The notes under the pieces were generated by a model. That model had not been told where the DNA came from. It ran no database searches and worked only from the letters and a program-made list of their open reading frames with translations. Positions 11,459 to 24,748 of a DNA stretch of 64,000 nucleotides are shown here, in pieces (within the stretch, counting starts at the first letter, position 1; each line of letters begins with the position of its first letter). The translations under genes were made by a program, and so were the position numbers. Location: NCBI GenBank assembly GCA_014925825.1, contig JACGCK010000005.1, positions 868,001 through 932,000 of the forward strand, given 5' to 3'. Source of the stretch: Pholiota molesta. Lineage: Eukaryota; Basidiomycota; Agaricomycetes; Agaricales; Strophariaceae.

Positions 11459-13609
11459 ATGGCAGACAATCATACTAGACGATTATGTGTGGAAATAATT
11501 CATTCCCATTTCGGTCCTCTAACAGCAGTGAGCCATATCATAGTCATCTCTCATGTCCCTAATGAATCTCACAAATACACGCATAGAAATTGGCATCTGT
11601 ACTTCTGATACGAGGACGTTTAGCTCTATTTTCCTTGATACGACTTTCACAATTGAAGCCTCGCAACGCAAGAGCAGCTATCTTGATTCTTGTACAACAT
11701 AACGTGCTATGGCACACAAAAGGAGAAGACAATGTGGAAATGTTTGAAATCAACATCGATGAATGTCTTTTGAGAATGAGGTTTGGAAAGTTTATATGGT
11801 TAGCCGAGCAAAAATTTGGTCGACAGGTTGGCATTCATATTCTTTATAGCGCACCGAGACATTTATTTGGTGTCTTTAGGCAGCCGATATAGTTCAAATA
11901 ATATTGGACCATGGCAAACTTCGTCCTCCGGAAATTATCTCCATGTTGTCAGGATCCGACCCAAAGAGTGAGTTCTCTTATTTGCCATGAAAATATTTCC
12001 TTGACCACGAAGCAGCAATCTCGCAATATAATCAAATGCTGACAAAACTTGTATCCGGGTCTTACTTGAAACCTTCTACCATCCTATCGCATCTTTCACC
12101 ACGGGATAAAACGATTCAATACGAGGCCGAAGAAAAGCGTAAAATAGTAGGCTTCCCGACTGCTAAAGAATTACGAGAGGCAAAGGACATTGCACAAGCC
12201 AGACTCAAACGCGAGGAGGAGGAGGCGGAACAAGTTGGGCTGGTAAGTGTCCGGTAATGGGTCTCGTTCCTGAGTAATGATTTAATCATACACAAAGAAA
12301 CGAAAAGCTAAAGACCAGCCAGGTTCTAAAGTCAACAGAGTACGTCGTTTTTCAGTCCGCCATTGAGAGCACATTGGATTGATCGAATGCTTCAGCGCAA
12401 ACATGGAGAAGAAGAAGTTGTGGTTAACGTTGGTGCTTTCCCTTTGTGCATACTGACTCCTCATAATATTTTGATAGGATTCAGTATATTTCAAAGTTAA
12501 CTACGAAAGATTCGGTGTCCATATACGAAACGCGGCATGTTTGCATTTCTAACGATTGTCACTCCTAAGCTCACTATTTGCAAGGTCTTTGTAAATGCCG
12601 CGAGAGATCGATATAATGAAGGTGCCTCCGTAGTCATGAAAGCAGCACTCAAGGCTACAGAAAGTACTCAATTGAGCATTTCTGAACCTCACTCAGGTAG
12701 ACTCTTCATTCTTTCCTTGTCATGAATATTCACATAAAGAGCCAGTCCCAACGTCGATTGCTAATATCGCTATGAAAGTACCCGAAGATGCAAATTTGGC
12801 CGCGGGCCTTGTATACTCCTCAAAAAAAGTGGCGAATATTACATGCATTAAGGACTATCTGGGCATGCTTTCCTCTGCTGATAATCCAACTCCAGAGGGA
12901 AGAGCTTCCTCTTTTCTTTCTTATTCTACTTCGAAGGTTCAAGTAGAATTCGAAATCATAGCTCGAAGGCTGAGGCAAGGCATAGTGGAGTCAGTTACAC
13001 AAGACAAACACGGTGCCGAGGGACTCAGGATATTACGATTACTTGCTCATTCCGGCAAGTTAGATGAAAAGCAGGTACATAATGTTTTTGAGGGTCTCCG
13101 GCCATTACTAATGGCTGTGAATAGATCTCTAAGAGTGTCCTCATGGCTCCCAAAGATGTCCGACCTCTACTGGTGGCCCTATCCACAGATAAATTGATTA
13201 GCACCCAAGAGGTTCCAAAAAGTGCCGATCGCAATCCAGCGCGGACGTTCTACTTGTGGTTTGTCGAATTTCCAACTCGAAGGTCTATTTCAAAATCAAA
13301 TGCTCTGTTAGGTATGCGGACTTCAACAAAGCCTACGCAACAATATTGGGGGACATATACAAAACGCAATTTAACATCATGGCTCGACGGCGAGCGGAAT
13401 CTGAGGCACATGACGTTGCGGCTGTTCTGGAAAAACGTCAAAGAACTGACGTGAGTCAAGATGAGACCCTGTTGACACGGCTGGAGCGGGAACTATTGAA
13501 GGAATGGGAGATGAAGCAGGAGAAGTTGGCGGTCCTCGAGTTGCGTGTCGAGGAGATTGTCTTTCTGCTTAAAGATCTTGCACCTTTATGTGCGAATAAT
13601 GATGATTGA
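11459..13609 (+). CDS. RPC82: RNA polymerase III subunit Rpc82 (RPC3, POLR3C)
   Basis: This is a subunit of the Pol III-specific Rpc82-Rpc34-Rpc31 initiation subcomplex, built of tandem winged helices and a coiled coil. The chosen start MADNHTRRLCVEIIHSHFGP (ATG 11459) fits the first winged helix; the open frame continues upstream but that part looks non-coding. Further family marks are RGRLALFSLIRLSQLKPRNA, ILVQHNVLWHT and GKLRPPEIISMLSG. A middle block reads LRILRLLAHSGKLDEKQI and APKDVRPLLVALSTDKLIST. Near the C-terminus splicing joins RTFYLW to YADFNKAYATILGDIYKTQF. The end is a predicted coiled coil (RLERELLKEWEMKQEKLAVL) finishing NNDD. About nine introns. It shares a promoter region with YCG1. 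Confidence 0.93.
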
Positions 13610-13956
13610 TGATCATTACTGCCGTCTACTAAAGTGAAGACTACAAATACTGAAGCTTCAAACCTCTTGTTAGTTTAGGATACAACGATCGGTGAACTCG
13701 GCCTTGCAAGATTATGCTACCTAGGACTAAATAAGTGTTGAGCGGGCGAGCTGATAACATTACTTACATAATTAGTCGCATTATGATGCTAAGAGACTTA
13801 TCCCGGCCACATGCTTGGAATTTGAGACTCCGGCCTTAGTAAGCGACATGTATGAGGCGCGTCCGTAAAGTTACAAGCAAAGCTCAAAACTTGACTCGAA
13901 CCTCATTCGTCGACGCGTTATCCTTCCCCACTTTCCTCCCGCTGCATTGAGTGACG
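13610..13956. promoter_or_regulatory. Upstream region of SPT16 with a MluI box
   Basis: This holds 347 bases between the RPC82 stop and the SPT16 ATG. ACGCGT lies at 13913-13918, about 40 bases before the ATG, followed by a C/T-rich tract (CCTTCCCCACTTTCCTCCC) of the kind common at fungal transcription starts. No other gene is visible. Confidence 0.4.
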
Positions 13957-16900
13957 ATGGCTGACACTCAACTAAACAAGACGGTTTTTGCTGCTCGCGT
14001 CAACCGAATCTTCCAAAGTTGGGCAGTCAGTGGAGCTTTCACTTTCACCGGTTTCATCTCTTACTGACTGCTTTGATTTATGGTTAGAATGCGAAGCAAA
14101 ATGAGGATTATGAATCTATAGCCGATGCGGATGCTCTCCTACTCGTAGCGGGCGATCCAACTTCAGACGATGAACCTATGCGTAAGGGTTCTTGCTTCCA
14201 GGTGAGCTGGTTCTGGTGGCTAAGAAATACACTACTGATCCCACGTCTACAAGCAATGGCTCCTCGGTTATGAATTCCCTTCCACCTTATTCCTCTTCCA
14301 AAAGAACAAAATATCGATTCTTTGTTCAGCATCCAAAGGTTCGCCATCGTTAACGCTCGTGTCTACATTCTCACCAACGTTTTCTCTCCTCCAGCAAAGA
14401 TTCTTTCTCAAGTTGAGAACGCTGTTAAATCTGTCACGATTGAAATTCTTGCGCGACCAAAAGGAAAAGATGCTTCCAACGATGCACTGTCCAAATTTCT
14501 TGCACAATATACATCCGCCAAGCGAGTGGGAACTCTTGTCAAGGAAGCACCTTCGGGCAAGCTTGTCTCAGAGTGGCAAGCAGCTGTAGACAAATCGGTT
14601 TCCAAACCAGAATTTCTTGACATGGCTCCTGCTATTTCATCCCTAATGGCAATCAAAGATGAGGAAGAACTCGTGAGCATCTGCGCTTCGTTGGATGAAT
14701 CGTTCATTAATCGTACTTTTTAGAAATGGACGCAAACAGCAGCTAACCTAACTTCAACGCTCCTAAAGTACCTCGTTGCCCCCAAACTAGAATCAATTCT
14801 GGACAAGGAATCAAAGATTACTCATGATATGCTTGCCGCTCAAATTGAAAGTCGATTGGGATCCGGAGAGGGAAGTACTGCGAAGGGACCGGACATGAAA
14901 GTATGGAGCAAAGGAAAGGGTCTTGAAAAGGTGTGTTTCATTCCGGTATATGAAAATCTCTCTGTTGAATCGCAAATAGGTGGACTGGCCTTCTGTTGAA
15001 TTCTGCTACCCACCCATCATCATTTCCAAATCCTCAAAATCTGGTTATGATCTCCGATACACTGTAGAGTCGTCCGACGACAATATTGCACACAAGGGTG
15101 TGTTCATAATTGGCTTCGGCATGCGCTACAGGTCGTACAGCACCAACATTGGAAGGACATTTATCGTCGATCCTAATCCAGTATGTTTGCTTCCACGGCC
15201 ATCTGACACCACTAACGACACCGCTCACGTACATCTTTAGGAACAAGAGGCTCAGTATAACCTCCTTGTATCTTTGCAAAACGAGTTGTTGTCGTTTATG
15301 AAAGATGGAGTAACGGCCCGTGATGTCTATCAGCATGCGGTGGACTATATCAAGGGCAAAAAGCCTGAGCTGGAGAAGTTCTTCGTCAAAAATATTGGTT
15401 TTGCTGTAGGTTCCCCTTCAATTTTTCATTGATACAATTCATAATCGACATGGATAGACTGGTATTGAATTCCGTGATGCAAGCTACATCATCTCCCCGA
15501 AAAATACGCGTGTTCTCAGAAAGAATATGATTTTCAATTTAAGTGTCGGATTTACGGGCCTTAGTGATAACTCAGGTCAAAAGTGCGCACTTTGTTACCC
15601 CTCTCTGCTAACACTAGTACTTACTAGCACTACTCTCCAAAGATACGCTCTGAACCTGGTTGACACTGTAAAAATCGAGGCCGAATCAACATCGCTCATG
15701 ACCGAAGGTGTTAAATCACCCAAGGACACTCTGTTCTTCCTTACCCCAGAGAGCGAGGAAGAGAAGGAAAAGAAACCTAAAAGGCCTCCTGTTGCTCCTC
15801 TGAAGAACGGTTCCCCCGCCAAAGCAAAGACTGTCGGAGGAAAGGTTTTGCGAAACCAGACTCGTCGTGCCGCTCAAGATGAAGTTCATCAAACTGCACT
15901 TGCGAAGCTTATTGAACATCAACGCGAATTGCACGAGAATTTACAAGCCCAAGGACTGGCTAAGGCGTCTGAAGAAGGAGCGGGGTCCAGCGGGAAAGAG
16001 GGAAAGGGTTGGAAAAAGTTCCAGAGTTACAAAGGAGAGGGTGCTTTACCTCCTGAAATCGAAAAATTGCGGATATTTGTTGATCGCAAAGCTCAAACGG
16101 TTGTGCTTCCGATTCACGGATTCGCTGTTCCGTTCCATATCAACACAATCAAAAATGCTAGCAAGAGCGACGAAGGCGATTTCACATACCTTAGGATCAA
16201 TTTCCAGACTCCCGGGCAATTGGCAGGGAAGAAAGAAGATACGGTAGGTCGCAGCAGTATTTTCAGATTCACTTTTAGACTTACATTGTTTTCAGCCATT
16301 CGAAGATCCTGATGCTACGTTTATTCGTTCCGTTTCATATCGTTCACCAGATGGTCATCGTTTGGATAACATTGTCAAGCAAATCAACGACCTCAAAAAG
16401 GAAGCCAACAAGCGAGAGCAACAAAAGAAGGAGATGGCTGATGTTGTCGAGCAAGGCAATCTTATCGAGATCAAAGGCAGGCGTCCTACAAAGATGCCCG
16501 AAGCATTCATCCGCCCCGCCTTAGACGGCAAGCGCCTCCCCGGGGAAGTAGAAATACATCAAAATGGTATTCGTTACCTTTCATTGGGTTCGCAGAAAGT
16601 CGGTGAGTAATGATTCTGATATACGCGGATCTTATTTTCTGACATATGGTCTAGATATTCTCTTTAGCAATATCAAGCATCTCTTCTTCCAACCTTGCGA
16701 TCACGAACTTCTGGTTATTGTACATCTGCATTTGAAGGCACCGATCATGATTGGCAAAAAGAAAGCATTTGATGTGCAATTCTTCCGTGAAGCAACCGAT
16801 GTGCAGTTTGACGAGACAGGGAACCGAAAGCGTAAACACCGATATGGTGATGAAGACGAGATAGAGATGGAGCAGCAGGAACGCAAACGTCGAGCGCTCC

Positions 16901-17928
16901 TTAACAAAGAGATCAAGGCATTTGCAGAGAAGATTGCTGAAGCTGCTTCTACTTCAAATGGCGAGACTTTGGAGCTCGATATTCCTTTCCGGGAACTGTC
17001 ATTTGAAGGTGTACCTTTCCGTACAAGCGCCCGCTTACAGCCTACAACGGAATGTCTAGTTCACCTCACAGATCCACCGTTCCTCGTTGTCACTCTTTCA
17101 GAAATTGAGATTGCTTCATTGGAGCGTGTTCAATATGGCTTGAAGCAATTCGATCTTGTATTGATCTTCAAAGACTTCACCAAACCTCCACTCCATATCA
17201 ACGGTATTCAAACTTCGCAGATGGATGATGTCAAGAATTGGCTAGAGTGCGTAACATTTCCATATATTTCAATGCATTTTAACACCATCTCTTCAGTTCC
17301 GTGGATATTCCTATGAGCGAAGGACCTGTTAACTTGAATTGGGGCCTAATTATGAAGCACATCAACGAAAGTCCCTATGAATTTTTCCAAAATGGCGGCT
17401 GGAGCTTCCTTGGTGGTGCCGCTGGTGTTGAGGTATGTCGCTAAAAACCGACATCCAGAGTGAAGCTGATTCCCCTCTAGAGTGATCACTCTGACGAGTC
17501 TGGATCTGAATCTGAATTTGAAGCCGATCCCGAAGAGCTGGAAGTTAGCTCAAGCAGTGCTAATGAGAGCGATGCGTACTCTGATGATAGCGGCAGCGAT
17601 GCGAGTGGTTCTGACTTCGGTGGCGGTGGTGATGATGATGACAGTGATGAAGGTCTGAATTCCGCGCCCTACTAAATTGTCTGCCTGTGCTTACAAAATT
17701 TTGAATTTTTAGGTGATGATTGGGATGAACTAGAGCGCAAGGCAGCTAAGTGTAAGCCTCTCTTCCAAATTTTTTTACTATATCCTATTCAATTACATTG
17801 TTGTTTTTACAGCCGACCAGAAGCGAGTAGACGGCAAGAAGGCTGCGGGATCGGATGATTCTGACGATGAGAGGCCCAAAAAGAAATCTGCCACCAAGAC
17901 CAATGGAAAGAACAAAGCCAAGCGGTAA
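13957..17928 (+). CDS. SPT16: FACT complex histone chaperone subunit Spt16
   Basis: Spt16 with Pob3/Ssrp1 forms FACT, which disassembles and rebuilds nucleosomes during transcription and replication. The start [20 protein letters not shown] is followed by the inactive aminopeptidase-like N-terminal domain, including [20 protein letters not shown] and FVKNIGFA. The dimerisation region has [18 protein letters not shown] and [20 protein letters not shown]. The tandem PH-like middle domain includes [40 protein letters not shown] and [20 protein letters not shown]. The C-terminal tail is highly acidic with Ser/Asp runs and ends in a basic patch rich in K ([16 protein letters not shown]), as in other fungal Spt16 proteins that bind H2A-H2B there. 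Roughly 1,030 residues after splicing, the usual size. All exon joins are in frame. Confidence 0.97.
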
Positions 17929-18077
17929 TTCTTTACCACTCGTATGTATGCAGCGCTTCTGTTACACATGATATGCTTCTCCATTTCATCCTATGTATAT
18001 ACCTGTTTATCGTCTCCCCTTGAATGTGGGTTGTTTTATATAATTGTTGCCCCAGTGTGTACCACAATTCCGAAATG

Positions 18078-19142
18078 TTAATTGAGTTGAAGAGCAAGTG
18101 TATACCCGGACGCCAAATGTGATAAGCGCGCATCAACAACAAAGCCCTAAGTAGAGAACATCAGTTACTGGAATATTGCGAGGCGTTCAAAGCCGAACCT
18201 TCTCGTCATAATCTATCATACAACAACCAGCATCTTAGTAGGAAGCCTTCTCGATATCTCTGGAATTTACTTACTGTTTAACGTGTTTTGCAGCTGTGCG
18301 AGTTCCACTACGCGCGTGACAATGTGTTCGCCAGCGTCAAGTTGTGGTACAGGCGCCTCCATCTTGTCGGCTAAAGTAACACTGACAATAGCAAGTTGCA
18401 TATTGGCATTGGTCATTCCTGGTTGGGGAACCTGTAAGGATACTAAGCAAGATTTGTATGATTTGAAATATACCTGGGTCGCTCACAATGACAGGCGAGA
18501 TTTGAAGGACCTTATCAGCGTTGAACCCTGTTTCTTCACGAAGTTCACGGATCGCAGCCGCTTCAACTGTTTCGCCCTCATCAACCAAGCCTAAGACAGT
18601 GAACATGGAAGACCTTGCGAGGAATATTACGGCCTACCTGCTGGTAGCTCTATCATTCGAGCCATGTAAGAGTGTGTCAAATATATAGGTAAGAAATCAA
18701 CTATACCGATAATGAATTTTCCAATAGGAGGCCTGTATTGTTCAATAACGATAGTTGAGGCTGGAAAAGAATTGGTCTTCGAGCGTATGACGGCGAGCAC
18801 AGCAACCGCTGCAGAATAAGGCATAGATCAACAAACGTTACGACGAAGTGAAATTGTGCTCACCATCGACTCCAGAGGTCTTAGCCCGAGTCTTCCTTTC
18901 TGCGTACTCCCATGCTCTCTTCAAAAAATATTTAACAGGACAGAAAATCAATAAGTATCTCCAGAACCTCTTTGCCATCTTGATCTAGATATTTTGCCTT
19001 CTTCAAAGTAACCCATCTATAACACGGATAACGTTGATGCTCAATTGATGCTCTGGGCGTAGTTGGGATTGGCTGATGCTTACCTTGCTTCGGATGCCGT
19101 CAGTTCAGTCGTATTCAAGATTCTTGGAAGATTGTGGGCCAT
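18078..19142 (-). CDS. NUDIX hydrolase, ADP-ribose/ADP-sugar pyrophosphatase type
   Basis: This cytosolic NUDIX enzyme probably splits ADP-ribose or another ADP-sugar into AMP and a sugar phosphate, like human NUDT5 or yeast Ysa1. The start MAHNLPRILNTTELTASEAR is at 19142. The body has IVIEQYRPPIGKFIIG, then IELPAG spliced to the NUDIX box GLVDEGETVEAAAIRELREE followed by TGF; the key REx2EE glutamates are intact. SPVIVSDPG and TNANMQLAIVSVTLADKMEA follow. The C-terminus needs a 14-base micro-exon at 18199-18212 (NYDEK), which joins QNTLN to GFVVDARLSHLASGYTLALQ and the stop at 18078. That ending closely resembles the C-terminal helix of NUDT5-like enzymes, which supports the join. It is divergent from NAA25. 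Confidence 0.9.
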
Positions 19143-19376
19143 TCTGACTTGTTGGTTAAGTAGCGGGGCTGCAGATAATAAGACAAAAGAGAGACGGACG
19201 AGTCTGAACATAGAAGGAGCTTAAAGTACATGACGCCAATCTTTCCATTAACGTGACCGGAGAGGCCCGGCCCTGACCAGAACCCCTTGTTCACAAAATT
19301 TGGGAAACGCACCTTGTCGTGTTCTTCCACGCGCATAGTCCCACCTCCCTATAGCCCCTTTCCCGGTAACCCTCAC

Positions 19377-22300
19377 ATGTCAGCAGCTGCACTAGAACGT
19401 CAGATACGGCCAATCTATGGTGCGCAGCCGTTTCTTTCCTTGTACTTCCAATTTGACTTGTTTGCTAGATGCCCTGGACACTGGCTCCAACAAGTCAGCA
19501 ATTGTCGGGTGTAATAAACTTCTCAAGAAACACCCTAAGAACGAACTGCTAAAAGTCCGATTTGCAGTAACATTCAAATGTGCCGTTTTATATGTCATCT
19601 CTCTAGGCCCTCAAAGCACTTGCGCTTATTCGATCCCAAAAAGTGGAGGAATCTCTTATTTTATGTGATGAGGTTCTTGAGTCGAAGCCTACCGACGACG
19701 GTGTACTGACTGCTATGATGCACGTACTTCGTGGCTTGGGACGTCGTATGTATTCCCTATACATATTAGTTCTGATGAATTTGACCCTGAGGAACAGACA
19801 ATGACATGGTCGCAATGTTTGAGGAGGCATATAAGAAGTGCCCAACAAACGAGGACTTGGGTGCTCAGACCTTCTTTGCTAACGTTCGTGCAAGCCATTG
19901 GAAATCTGCACATCAGGTCTGTTTTTTTGTGTCTACTTCGGCAGTAACATTAAATTTATTGCAGATTGCTACGCGAATGTATAAACAATTTCAAGAAGAA
20001 CGATACCTATACTGGAGTGTCATGTGTGCAGTCCTTCAGGTTGGTGCTAAGCTATATCCTATCCGCATCTTCTCACCCAAAATTATAGGCCAAAGATAAT
20101 GCCACACCTGACTCAATGCGACCCATCCTGTATAAACTAGCCCATCGCCTCCTTACTTCTTCGCCAACCCCTTCTTATGCCTCTTCAGACCGCTTCCACC
20201 TCCATATATCTATTTTGAGCGAATTGGACCTATTTGACGAAGCGGAAAAGCTTCTTGACAGCGATATCGGAAAGGCTATATGTGCTACTAATCTGTCATG
20301 CAATGAAGTCCGACGAGATATTTGGCTTCGCAACGGCAGAACACAACAAGAAGGTGAACACGCCGAAAAACTCATTGCAGAGAAGAAGTAAGCAATCATT
20401 TTCCCTTGAACCTCACCTCATACTCATTGCCAACGGCAGGGATCGTAATTGGCTAGAATTCCTGGCTGTTCTCGATGCCACACTCCCTCCTGCTTCCTTG
20501 CCTGCTCCTGTGGATTCCGAAACTAGGGAGAAAGTTACTCGTACGCAAGAGTTTTTCACCGTCGTTGAAAACGAAGACGGCTTGAAGGATCGATCTGCTT
20601 CGCTAGCTCTGTTGGAGCTTGAGAACAGAGCCCTTGCACATGGCCTTGCCCAAGGTTGGTGAAGATAGTATACTAAAGAGCATTATACCAATCATCTAAT
20701 CTGAACAGATTCAGCTAAAATTATTGGCCTATTGAAGCAATACTTCGAGAATTTTGGCGATAAAGCGTGTTGTTTCGAAGACCTCAAGCCATATTTAAAC
20801 CATGAGGCCGACATTTTAAAGCCGTTTATATCTTTTCTAGAAACTTTCTCTCCGAATATCGTGAGTTGCTGTAATTGATTACTGATAATGCTGTCTTTGG
20901 CTAATACTGAATTTCCAGAATAATGTCTCCGAACTACGTCGCCTCATCAATGCCTACAAAATTATACGATACACATTATCTGAGGCTGAGATCACAATTG
21001 AAAAGGAGTTGGAGCGTGTGGCGGTATATTCTAAGCATTATTTCGAAGCACTTCCCCTAGGAGCTTCCCTTCCTTCAACGGAACTTCAACATGCAGATGA
21101 CCTTGCCATACTGGCTGGAAATGCCCTCGTTAATCTGTGGAAGCTGACAGGAAGCGATGATCACCTTTACAACGCTGTCTATCTTTTGGAATTCGCTCTC
21201 AATAAAAGCAAACAGTCATTTTTGACACGATTGATTCTCATACGTATATATCGTTTACTTGGTAAAAACTACTTTCTTTACACAAATGTTGGTTGGTAAT
21301 ATGCTAACTTAATGTTACTTATAGGTGCTCCTGCACTGGCCTTGGAACATTATCGCGCCATGCAAATTAAACAAATTCAACATGATACACTCTCTCATCT
21401 CGTTCTTTCTCGTGCATCAACCTTCTCGTTGGCTTCTACCGGTGATTTGACATTGGCGTCAGAATGTTTGGAATCAACTCAGATATACCTCAGCAACTCT
21501 CAAGAGGTGAGTCGGCTCCTTTTTAAGCAGCTCAGCCACTTTATGCCATCCAGACAGGAGATTTCATTGTTCGCGCTTTCACGGCTGAAAAATACTCTCA
21601 AGTGAATACCTTTCCACATTCTCTCCAACTTGCAGAAGTTGACGAAGTTTGAAAGATACCAGAATTTATCATTTTTGAAGAGCGATTGGACAACTCGTTG
21701 CAACGTGACACTGTGAAGATTGAGCACGTCCGTATGCGCCTTACCCATGAACCAATCTCTTCAGATATCATTGACATGGAGTTAATTGAGTTGAAATTCA
21801 TCTTTAACCGAAGTCAGTAATCAAAATATTTATTTTCCAAATGATGAGCTTACATATCTAATATCATAGCACATTATGATAATCGGGATTTCGCCATTCT
21901 TCCAAATTACCAACCTAAAATCTCGCAGGGCCTCAATGAACAGACGTTATTGTTCGATAAACCCGAAGGGGTATGCGTCTCATTATTCAATGGCACATAT
22001 TTTATGCTCATGTTATATAGCCTGAATGGTTGGCAGCGTTTCTGAAGATTTATATCCGAGTGTTCCAACAAGCCAGTGACTTGGATGACACCGTCGAAGA
22101 AAAATTGCTCATCGGAGATCGACCAAAACCAAATGCGAAGATCACCAACAACCTATCGCTGAGGGACCGACTGGTACAACGAAGCCCAGACAGCGCAGCA
22201 AGTGTGAGTTTTTCTCTGTCTATTCGCACGAATACATGTAAAATAGCGATAACACTTATAGTTAACCGCTGATGAAGCACACTTTATTGACTATGCAAAT

Positions 22301-23090
22301 GCCCTCGCTGATTGGCTAGAACCATACCACAATCACGCTCGACCTCCGCCATCTGTTGTTCTTGCCGAGGCGGCGAAACAAACAGAAATGAAAACTGGAC
22401 ATCCGCTGAAGGGAGTCGATATTCATCCTGCCAATGGTGTCAATGAACATCATAAAAAAGATGAGGAGCCACCTGCCGTCCAAAGTCCTCCACAACTTGT
22501 GGTAAATTATTTTGATGGCATGTCATTTATCCCTTTTTTGTTCTTCTCGCTCTTGATGATATTCCAGCCATCAAACAACGCTTCGAAGATGCCCAATCGA
22601 AGTCTTCGCCCAGTGAAGTACTTCATGTCGCAACACTTGCACAAGAGGCATACCTTTTGTTCGTGACGGAAACTCTGCGCTTCAAATCGCCTGCCGTGGT
22701 CAAGGCGAACAGGTTTAACAACGTGAGCAGGATATTATGATTTTGTTATGTTTCTGAAACTCTATTTCATGCATAGCTTGTTGCAAGTTTCAAGAGTGTT
22801 CGCAGTAATGCCCTTTCCACGCTCAGAGACATTTCGATGGCCTTGGTAAAACGCAGCGGGTTGGACGGCTCAAGTGAGAGTCGAACAGCTTGTGTAGATG
22901 CTTGCTCATCTACGCTGTTGTCTCAGGTAGACTATTTGCATACTGATTTGAGATCAAGTGCTGAACCTGTTATTAGGTCGATCGCGATTTTGTTTTCGCA
23001 CAAGCAAAGAGGATCACAGACTCGCGCCGCAAAGTGCTTGACGGTGTCGGTAAAGGTCTTGCTAAAATATGCTCTACATATGCAAGTTAG
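19377..23090 (+). CDS. MDM20: NatB N-terminal acetyltransferase auxiliary subunit Naa25/Mdm20
   Basis: This is the TPR-type ribosome-anchoring subunit of NatB, which acetylates N-termini starting Met-Asp/Glu/Asn/Gln, among them actin and tropomyosin. The start MSAAALERQIRPIYGA is at 19377. Helical TPR-like repeats follow: KSAIVGCNKLLKKHPKNELL, EESLILCDEVLESKPTDDG and FEEAYKKCPTNEDLGAQTFF. The family signature HWKSAHQIATRMYKQFQEER with YLYWSVMCAVLQAKD is present. An apparent stop near 21650 disappears if the intron runs from 21604 to 21658, joining EKYSQ to IPEFIIFEERLDNSLQRD. The last intron removes about 50 bases so that the protein ends CSTYAS at 23090. About 16 introns. It is likely constitutive; no special promoter motif seen. 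Confidence 0.92.
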
Positions 23091-23449
23091 GAAAACACTT
23101 CGGCCAAAAGTAGCACAACTATATCTACTATTAGTTTCTTTTTTGAAGAGTTTTCACTGTCCCTATCCCTATCCCTTAGACAAGTCATGGCATTTGCATG
23201 GCATACATTGTACAACCTACTACTAAATATCTGGTCTCTGACTCATAACCCCCACTCTGTAGCTTCAATACCACTATTTGCAATATTAAGAATATTGTGG
23301 AATTTTTTTTCTTGTCTTTCAAGCTGTATATAAGTCTCCGCTTTTGGAGCGCCTGGATGATCGCCTTTGTCACGCACACAGCAAGCTTTGCGTAACGCGT
23401 TTGTGACATTCACTGTTTTGTTCTTGCATACTAAGTACACGCGTCAGAA
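23091..23449. promoter_or_regulatory. Upstream region of RFA2 with two MluI boxes
   Basis: ACGCGT occurs at 23395-23400 and again at 23440-23445, the second only four bases before the RFA2 ATG at 23450. RPA genes in ascomycete yeasts are G1/S-regulated through such MBF sites; here the link is inferred. The rest of the interval is T-rich 3' flank of the preceding gene. Confidence 0.45.
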
Positions 23450-24603
23450 TGAGCCAATGTGAGTTTCCATTCTTAAAGCTAGTCTTTGGCTGATAATATA
23501 ACCAAGATGATTCGAACTATTATAGTGGAGGTGGTGGAGGTGGCTACTTGCAGGGTGGTTCGCCGTTTAGCCAGGGTGGTAGCCCAGGCGGAATGAGGGT
23601 GAGTCGCGTCGAATAAGAAACCGATAAACCTGGACAATTTTGATGTTTCCTCGTAGAAAACCGAAGTTTCCAACTCTTTGCGGCCTTTCACTATTTCACA
23701 ACTCAACCAAGCTACGCAAGCCCATACAGACGCCGAATGGAGAGTGGATGACGTCGAGATTGGCCAGGTAGTTTAATCTCGGTCTCCTTTGCATCTTGGT
23801 TCCTCAACGCCGTTTTATTACAGGTAACCATCATCGGCCATGTGGTATCCATACAAAAACAGACAACAAATTCTGTTTACATGTTGGATGATGGAACAGG
23901 ACGGATGGAGGCGCGTCATTGGGTCGATTCGGCGAGCGACGACGACTCGCACAAATGGGCAGCAATTGAGTATGTGTCGCTTTTCATTAGTTGGAAGTCC
24001 TCCTCACAGTTAATATCAGGGAAATGCGATACGTGCGAGTAACTGGCACTCTGAAAAGCTTCGGCAAGAAAAGATACATCAATGCAACCCATATTCGAAA
24101 CATTACCGACCCACACGAAATCTATTTCCATATTCTTGAAGCAATCACTGCGAACTTGATCATAGAACGTGGGCCAGTAAGTCTTGCGTCATACTATCGT
24201 GTGCTTCTCGATATCTTATTCATTATACTAAGCCCTCAAATCCTGGAAGTGGTACCGCAGCCAAAACAGAACGCGCAGCAGGAGATCTTTCAGCGTATTC
24301 CGCACAGAATACTGCGTCGACGGCAAACGATCAATTTGCCCATCTACCACCGTTACAGCGTTCTATCATGAAATTCCTCATGAGTCAACCGCCCCAAGAT
24401 GAAGGCATTCATGTTGCTGTCATCGCGAAGGCTATTGCTGGCACTCATGATGATGCAAACAAAATATGGTGCGTTATGGTTGTTGTCATCACCTCTATAG
24501 TAATCTGAATGCAATGTTATTCAGTGTTGCATTGGACAAGCTAATGGATCAGGGTCATGTGTTCACAACCATTGATGATTCTCATTTTAGTCTCTCTCTG
24601 TAA
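23450..24603 (+). CDS. RFA2: Replication protein A 32-kDa subunit (Rfa2/RPA2), canonical copy
   Basis: This is the middle subunit of the trimeric ssDNA-binding protein RPA used in replication, repair and checkpoint signalling. The first exon is only MSQ plus one base; splicing continues YDSNYYSGGGGGGYLQGGSP, the usual Ser/Gly-rich N-terminal phosphorylation region. The OB fold reads VTIIGHVVSIQKQTTNSVYM, LDDGTGRMEARHWVD, YVRVTGTLKSFGKKRYINAT and HIRNITDPHEIYFHILEAIT. After a linker the C-terminal winged helix (RPA_C, binding repair factors) shows IMKFLMSQPPQDEGIHVAVI and CVALDKLMDQGHVFTTIDDS. It ends FSLSL. All splice joins are in frame. A diverged paralogue lies on the opposite strand at 26335-27518. 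Confidence 0.95.
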
Positions 24604-24748
24604 TTTTTCTTTGACACATCACTTCAATGGTCGGCAGAGCTATATCTACCAGACATACGTCTGCTCCTAGTATAATATGTATATCAGAGATTTGAGATTT
24701 GTTCAAGACAATGAGCCACATAGCTCACATAGTCAGGGTGTACATAGG

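Noticed and set aside
13255..13313. Apparent frame change near the C-terminus of RPC82
   Set aside because: Explained by an intron joining FYLW to YADFNKAY, the conserved order in Rpc82.
17933..18142. 69-codon minus-strand frame starting MLLMRAYHIW
   Set aside because: It is a different frame of the last NUDIX exon; the spliced frame GFVVDARLSHLASG is the conserved one.
21600..21665. Apparent stop and frame shift in NAA25
   Set aside because: A normal GT-AG intron (21604-21658) joins EKYSQ to IPEFIIFEERLDNSLQRD in frame; no lesion is needed.
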